Shown piece by piece: positions 5,832 through 8,009 of a stretch of DNA of 8,009 nucleotides. Position numbers and translations under genes: made by a program. Source of the DNA: Verrucomicrobiota bacterium (lineage in GTDB: Bacteria > Verrucomicrobiota > Verrucomicrobiia > Chthoniobacterales > JAFAMB01); NCBI GenBank assembly GCA_019236035.1, contig JAFAJU010000242.1:1-8009 (forward strand). The letters are read 5' to 3'. Under the pieces are notes generated by a model. It was not told the DNA's origin. It saw nothing but the letters and a program-made list of their open reading frames with translations, and made no database searches. Each line of letters starts with the position of its first letter. Positions within the stretch are counted from its first letter, which is position 1.

Positions 5832-6201
5832 TCCGTTTCCTAAGAAGCAGCTTCAGCTCCTTTTGAGCTTTCCTGAACGAGTGGCTGGTCTTCATGGTGA
5901 CACCTTTGACGCGGACTCGGTACTTGGCTCCAAAAATCGTATTAATCTTTTCAATGGAGATTTCTTCGTATCGCCAATGGGGAATACCGTCCGATATCGA
6001 ATAGGCTAATTCTACGTCTGGGAACAAATCCATTAAGCTGGCCACTTGTTTGCGGAGAACAGCGCCGGACTGACATTCCCTGGCAGCGTCAGCGCTGTGA
6101 CCATGCATGCTTTCGATCTCTTTGCGTCGCCGTTCGCACGAATGCAGTTCTCCCACGAGCTCGATGAGCTTGGCTTCCCACTGAATCAAACGATCGCTCA
6201 T
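5800..6201 (-). CDS. Conserved-looking hypothetical protein, 133 aa, N-terminal coiled coil
   Basis: I do not recognise this protein. It is a charged, soluble 133-residue polypeptide without signal peptide or membrane helix. Residues 1-30 (WEAKLIELVGELHSCERRRK) look like an amphipathic helix or short coiled coil. A middle section (about 65-100: FPDVELAYSISDGIPHWRYE, then IEKINTIFGAKYRVRVKG) looks like mixed alpha/beta. The C-terminus (about 100-133) is a strongly basic helix rich in Lys and Arg. The reading frame is credible: ATG at 6201 is preceded by GGAG (6210-6213) at 8-nt spacing, and the 3' end overlaps the amidohydrolase by 32 nt, so the two form a coupled pair. Cysteines at 22 and 43 and His 33/35 are scattered and do not form an obvious metal motif. 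A nucleic-acid-binding or partner role would be speculation. Confidence 0.65.
   Translation of the reverse strand: MSDRLIQWEAKLIELVGELHSCERRRKEIESMHGHSADAARECQSGAVLRKQVASLMDLFPDVELAYSISDGIPHWRYEEISIEKINTIFGAKYRVRVKGVTMKTSHSFRKAQKELKLLLRKRIVSQVDAIMA
5838..5841 (-). promoter_or_regulatory. Ribosome binding site for the M20D amidohydrolase, inside the upstream gene
   Basis: AGGA on the minus strand, 6 nt before the TTG at 5831, lies within the last codons of the upstream small protein gene. It supports an unusual TTG start and coupling of the two genes. The alternative TTG at 5786 has no such site. Confidence 0.45.
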
Positions 6202-6376
6202 GGCGTTCTCTCCGCTTAGCAGGGCGGTGCTATCGGAGATTTCGCCCCTGGTCAGACAGCCACCGCTCTTTATCGCTTGGGAGGAATAGCGTCCTCAGCA
6301 AGCTCTAGCCTACACGGATTTTTTCGGGTCGACAACCGTCGAGCATCTCTGGACAACCTCGGAACCACTGGATGGG

Positions 6377-6412
6377 TCCTATATGTCTTATAAGTCATAT
6401 AGGTCTTATGTT
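6377..6412. repeat. 9-bp-period tandem repeat forming a near-perfect palindrome
   Basis: Four consecutive 9-bp units, tcctatatg, tcttataag, tcatatagg and tcttatgtt (6377-6385, 6386-6394, 6395-6403, 6404-6412), share the pattern TC-x-x-A-T-A-x-G with drift in the last. Bases 6378-6403 are also a palindrome with a single T/T mismatch: arms cctatatg and catatagg around cttataag. The segment is far more AT-rich than its surroundings. Confidence 0.8.
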
Positions 6413-6503
6413 TCACGTGACGAGCGTCGAATGGACGCGGGAAGGGTGAAGTCGGGAGCGCAGCCCCTCCACGCCGGAACCCCATAAAGAACGGCTGCAA
6501 GAG

Positions 6504-6529
6504 TCCGCCACCGGCCCTGCGATGGCGGA
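6504..6529 (-). terminator. Weak hairpin downstream of the GH3 gene
   Basis: TCCGCCA (6504-6510) pairs with TGGCGGA (6523-6529) around a 12-nt loop, 20 nt after the GH3 stop. The downstream minus-strand sequence (ctcttgcagccgttcttt) is only loosely T-rich, so this is at best a weak intrinsic terminator. Confidence 0.25.
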
Positions 6530-6548
6530 TTCAGCAGCGCAGCTAGAA

Positions 6549-8009
6549 CTATGGGTTCGCGGTAAACTCCGATTTGAGAGACACTTGGCCCTTCAATGGG
6601 GTATCCTGCGATGAACCTCCGACCAGGATGTTGTAGGTCCCCGGAACCGCATCCCATTTCTCAATGGCCGTGTTGAAATAAGCGAACGAACGCTGATTCA
6701 GCTCCAGCGTAACGGTCTGAGATTGCCCGGGCTGGAGAAACACTTTCGTAAAGCCTTTCAACTCTTTGATGGGCCGAGAAATCGTCGGACTTTCCTGACC
6801 TACGTAAAGCTCGGCAACTTCCGCTCCCGCGCGTTTCCCGGTGTTTGTCACCACAAACGATACCTTCACCGGCTGAGTGCCGTTAAAGATGGCAGGCTCA
6901 ACTTTTATGCCTGAGTAGGAGAACGTCGTGTAAGACAATCCGAACCCGAACGGAAAGAGCGGCTCGATATGATTATGTTCATAGCCGCGATAACCGACGA
7001 AAATCCCCTCGGTATACGGGATCGCATCCGGGTGCGTGTTGATTGCGGGCGGAAATGTCGCATACGCCGGGTTGTCGGTGATCTTCTTTTCGAACGTAAC
7101 GGGCAACTTGCCGGACGGATTAACATCTCCGAACAAGATTTCCGCGAGCGCCTGCCCGCCGTTTTGGCCGGGATAGAAGGTCTCGATGAGCGCAGCCACC
7201 TGATTGATCCAGCGGTGCGAGTCAAAGTTCCCACCTCCAAAGAATTCCACAATCGTATGGTGATTTACCTGGGAGAGATTCTCGATCAACTCATCCTGGA
7301 ATTCCGGTAGCGTAAACGAGCGATCCTCACCTTCACCCTCATATTCGTTGCTGATTCCGGCGCAGATGACTACAGCATCATACTTAACAAAGTTAGGTGG
7401 GGCTTCCAGAGAGGCCCAACTGGCTTGAACGCCGGTGAGCCCTCCTTGCTCGAAGGAATCGAAAAATCCCGGGCCGTTCGCGAAGGAAAACCTCCGATAG
7501 TCAATCTCGACATTGTAAACCTGACCTGCCTGCAGAGCGATCTTGACGGAATACGCCGGGGTCGGACCGTAGCCCACGGGCGGAAAAGTTGGTGAATTAA
7601 AATTATCGAACAGTGTCTGTTTGTTCACAATAATGCGAAGGCCGCCATCGCCGCGAACTTTGAACACGTGATCGCCGGAAATGACCGGTCGGACCTGACT
7701 GGTCCAACGCGCGGAGAACCCTCCCTGGTTTTGGGAAACGGGGATAGGATTTATGTCCCAGTCAAAATTGAGATGGTTATCCACCCGCGTCACGGCCGGT
7801 GTTCCGGAGAGATCAACGCTTGTGAAATATTCGGCCTGGAGTCCTTGCTGGAGTTCCCCATTAGAATTAACAAATTCCCAAATCGCATTCTCCGGGTCCA
7901 GGGTGTTCGTCGAAATCAGATCAACGGTGGTACCTGGTGAGACCTCGTTCTGGATGCCTTCCAGTACGCTCACGAAACTAATCGGTGTCACATAAGAACT
8001 TCCGAAACC
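6549..8009 (-). CDS. GH3 family beta-glucosidase with PA14 insert, C-terminal part (N-terminal catalytic barrel outside window)
   Basis: The frame is open to the window edge, giving 486 visible residues of a glycoside hydrolase family 3 enzyme, probably a beta-glucosidase acting on plant-derived oligosaccharides. The missing N-terminal half would hold the TIM barrel and nucleophile Asp. In order from the edge: GFGSSYVTP (1-9), typical of the GH3 second domain; a PA14 carbohydrate-binding insert from about QGLQAEYF to YNVEIDYRRF (55-175); return to the alpha/beta sandwich with NEYEGEGEDRSFTLPEFQ (about 221-238), where GH3 enzymes carry the acid/base Glu; WINQVAALIETFYPGQNGGQ and FGDVNPSGKLPVTF; PLFPFGFGLSYTTF (about 350-363); and a fibronectin-III-like tail (about 375-478, AELYVGQE and KGFTKVFLQPGQ). 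A GTG at 7991 is not the true start, since homology continues upstream of it. Secretion cannot be judged because the N-terminus is missing. Confidence 0.95.
   Translation of the reverse strand, partial: GFGSSYVTPISFVSVLEGIQNEVSPGTTVDLISTNTLDPENAIWEFVNSNGELQQGLQAEYFTSVDLSGTPAVTRVDNHLNFDWDINPIPVSQNQGGFSARWTSQVRPVISGDHVFKVRGDGGLRIIVNKQTLFDNFNSPTFPPVGYGPTPAYSVKIALQAGQVYNVEIDYRRFSFANGPGFFDSFEQGGLTGVQASWASLEAPPNFVKYDAVVICAGISNEYEGEGEDRSFTLPEFQDELIENLSQVNHHTIVEFFGGGNFDSHRWINQVAALIETFYPGQNGGQALAEILFGDVNPSGKLPVTFEKKITDNPAYATFPPAINTHPDAIPYTEGIFVGYRGYEHNHIEPLFPFGFGLSYTTFSYSGIKVEPAIFNGTQPVKVSFVVTNTGKRAGAEVAELYVGQESPTISRPIKELKGFTKVFLQPGQSQTVTLELNQRSFAYFNTAIEKWDAVPGTYNILVGGSSQDTPLKGQVSLKSEFTANP

Larger units (their letters stand above)
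6202..6548. other. 347-bp non-coding region between the GH3 gene and the small-protein/amidohydrolase pair
   Basis: Both flanking genes run on the minus strand, so this stretch should hold the 3' end of the GH3 transcript and the promoter of the small-protein/M20D pair. It contains a 9-bp-period palindromic repeat (6377-6412), a weak hairpin (6504-6529) and a T6 run (6315-6320, A6 on the transcribed sense). I found no convincing -35/-10 pair, tRNA, riboswitch or coding frame. The frame open across 6270-6500 on the minus strand starts with TTG and mostly translates the repeat. Confidence 0.7.

Noticed and set aside
6270..6500. A minus-strand open frame of about 76 codons in the 6202-6548 spacer.
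   Set aside because: It starts with TTG, has no ribosome site, and much of its translation (HKTYMTYKTYRTH) is simply the 9-bp tandem repeat read through.

Overview
The window is a stretch of ordinary-looking bacterial chromosome: moderately GC-rich, tightly packed, eight genes on both strands, and no phage, transposase, CRISPR array or RNA gene that I can see. The organism cannot be named from this window. The Walker-type clamp-loader homologue with a GATTHNP sensor-1 motif, the PA14-containing GH3 beta-glucosidase and the periodic intergenic repeats would suit a soil bacterium of the Verrucomicrobiota/PVC or Acidobacteriota type. That is an inference at low confidence.

Layout. (1) Positions 1-210 hold the 3' end of hisF (histidine biosynthesis, + strand). 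It converges on fur across a perfect 24-bp-stem palindrome whose two outer ends are the stop codons of the two genes. (2) Positions 2261-258 (- strand) are a probable operon, usp (universal stress protein) - glycosyltransferase-like protein - fur (Fur-family metalloregulator), with gaps of about 36 and 33 nt. (3) Positions 2262-2560 are a divergent intergenic region. Most of it is a large imperfect inverted repeat built from short tandem units, so usp and rarA are each preceded by almost the same leader, reading in the direction of transcription. (4) rarA (replication-associated recombination AAA+ ATPase) and a HAD-family phosphatase/phosphoglucomutase-like gene follow on the + strand, 10 nt apart, with a hairpin over the junction. 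(5) The HAD gene overlaps by 60 nt, tail to tail, an M20D amidohydrolase on the - strand. That gene is itself translationally coupled to an upstream small protein of unknown function. (6) Positions 6202-6548 are non-coding and contain a 9-bp-period palindromic repeat. (7) Positions 8009-6549 (- strand) are the C-terminal part of a GH3 beta-glucosidase with a PA14 insert and a fibronectin-III-like tail. Its catalytic barrel lies beyond the window.

The genes do not form one pathway. They are housekeeping (hisF, rarA), stress and metal response (usp, fur) and catabolic (GH3, M20D, HAD) functions side by side. The most unusual material is between the genes: the stop-to-stop palindrome, the mirrored leaders of usp/rarA, and the periodic repeat at 6377-6412. 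I did not find convincing evidence of a new defence or mobile system.
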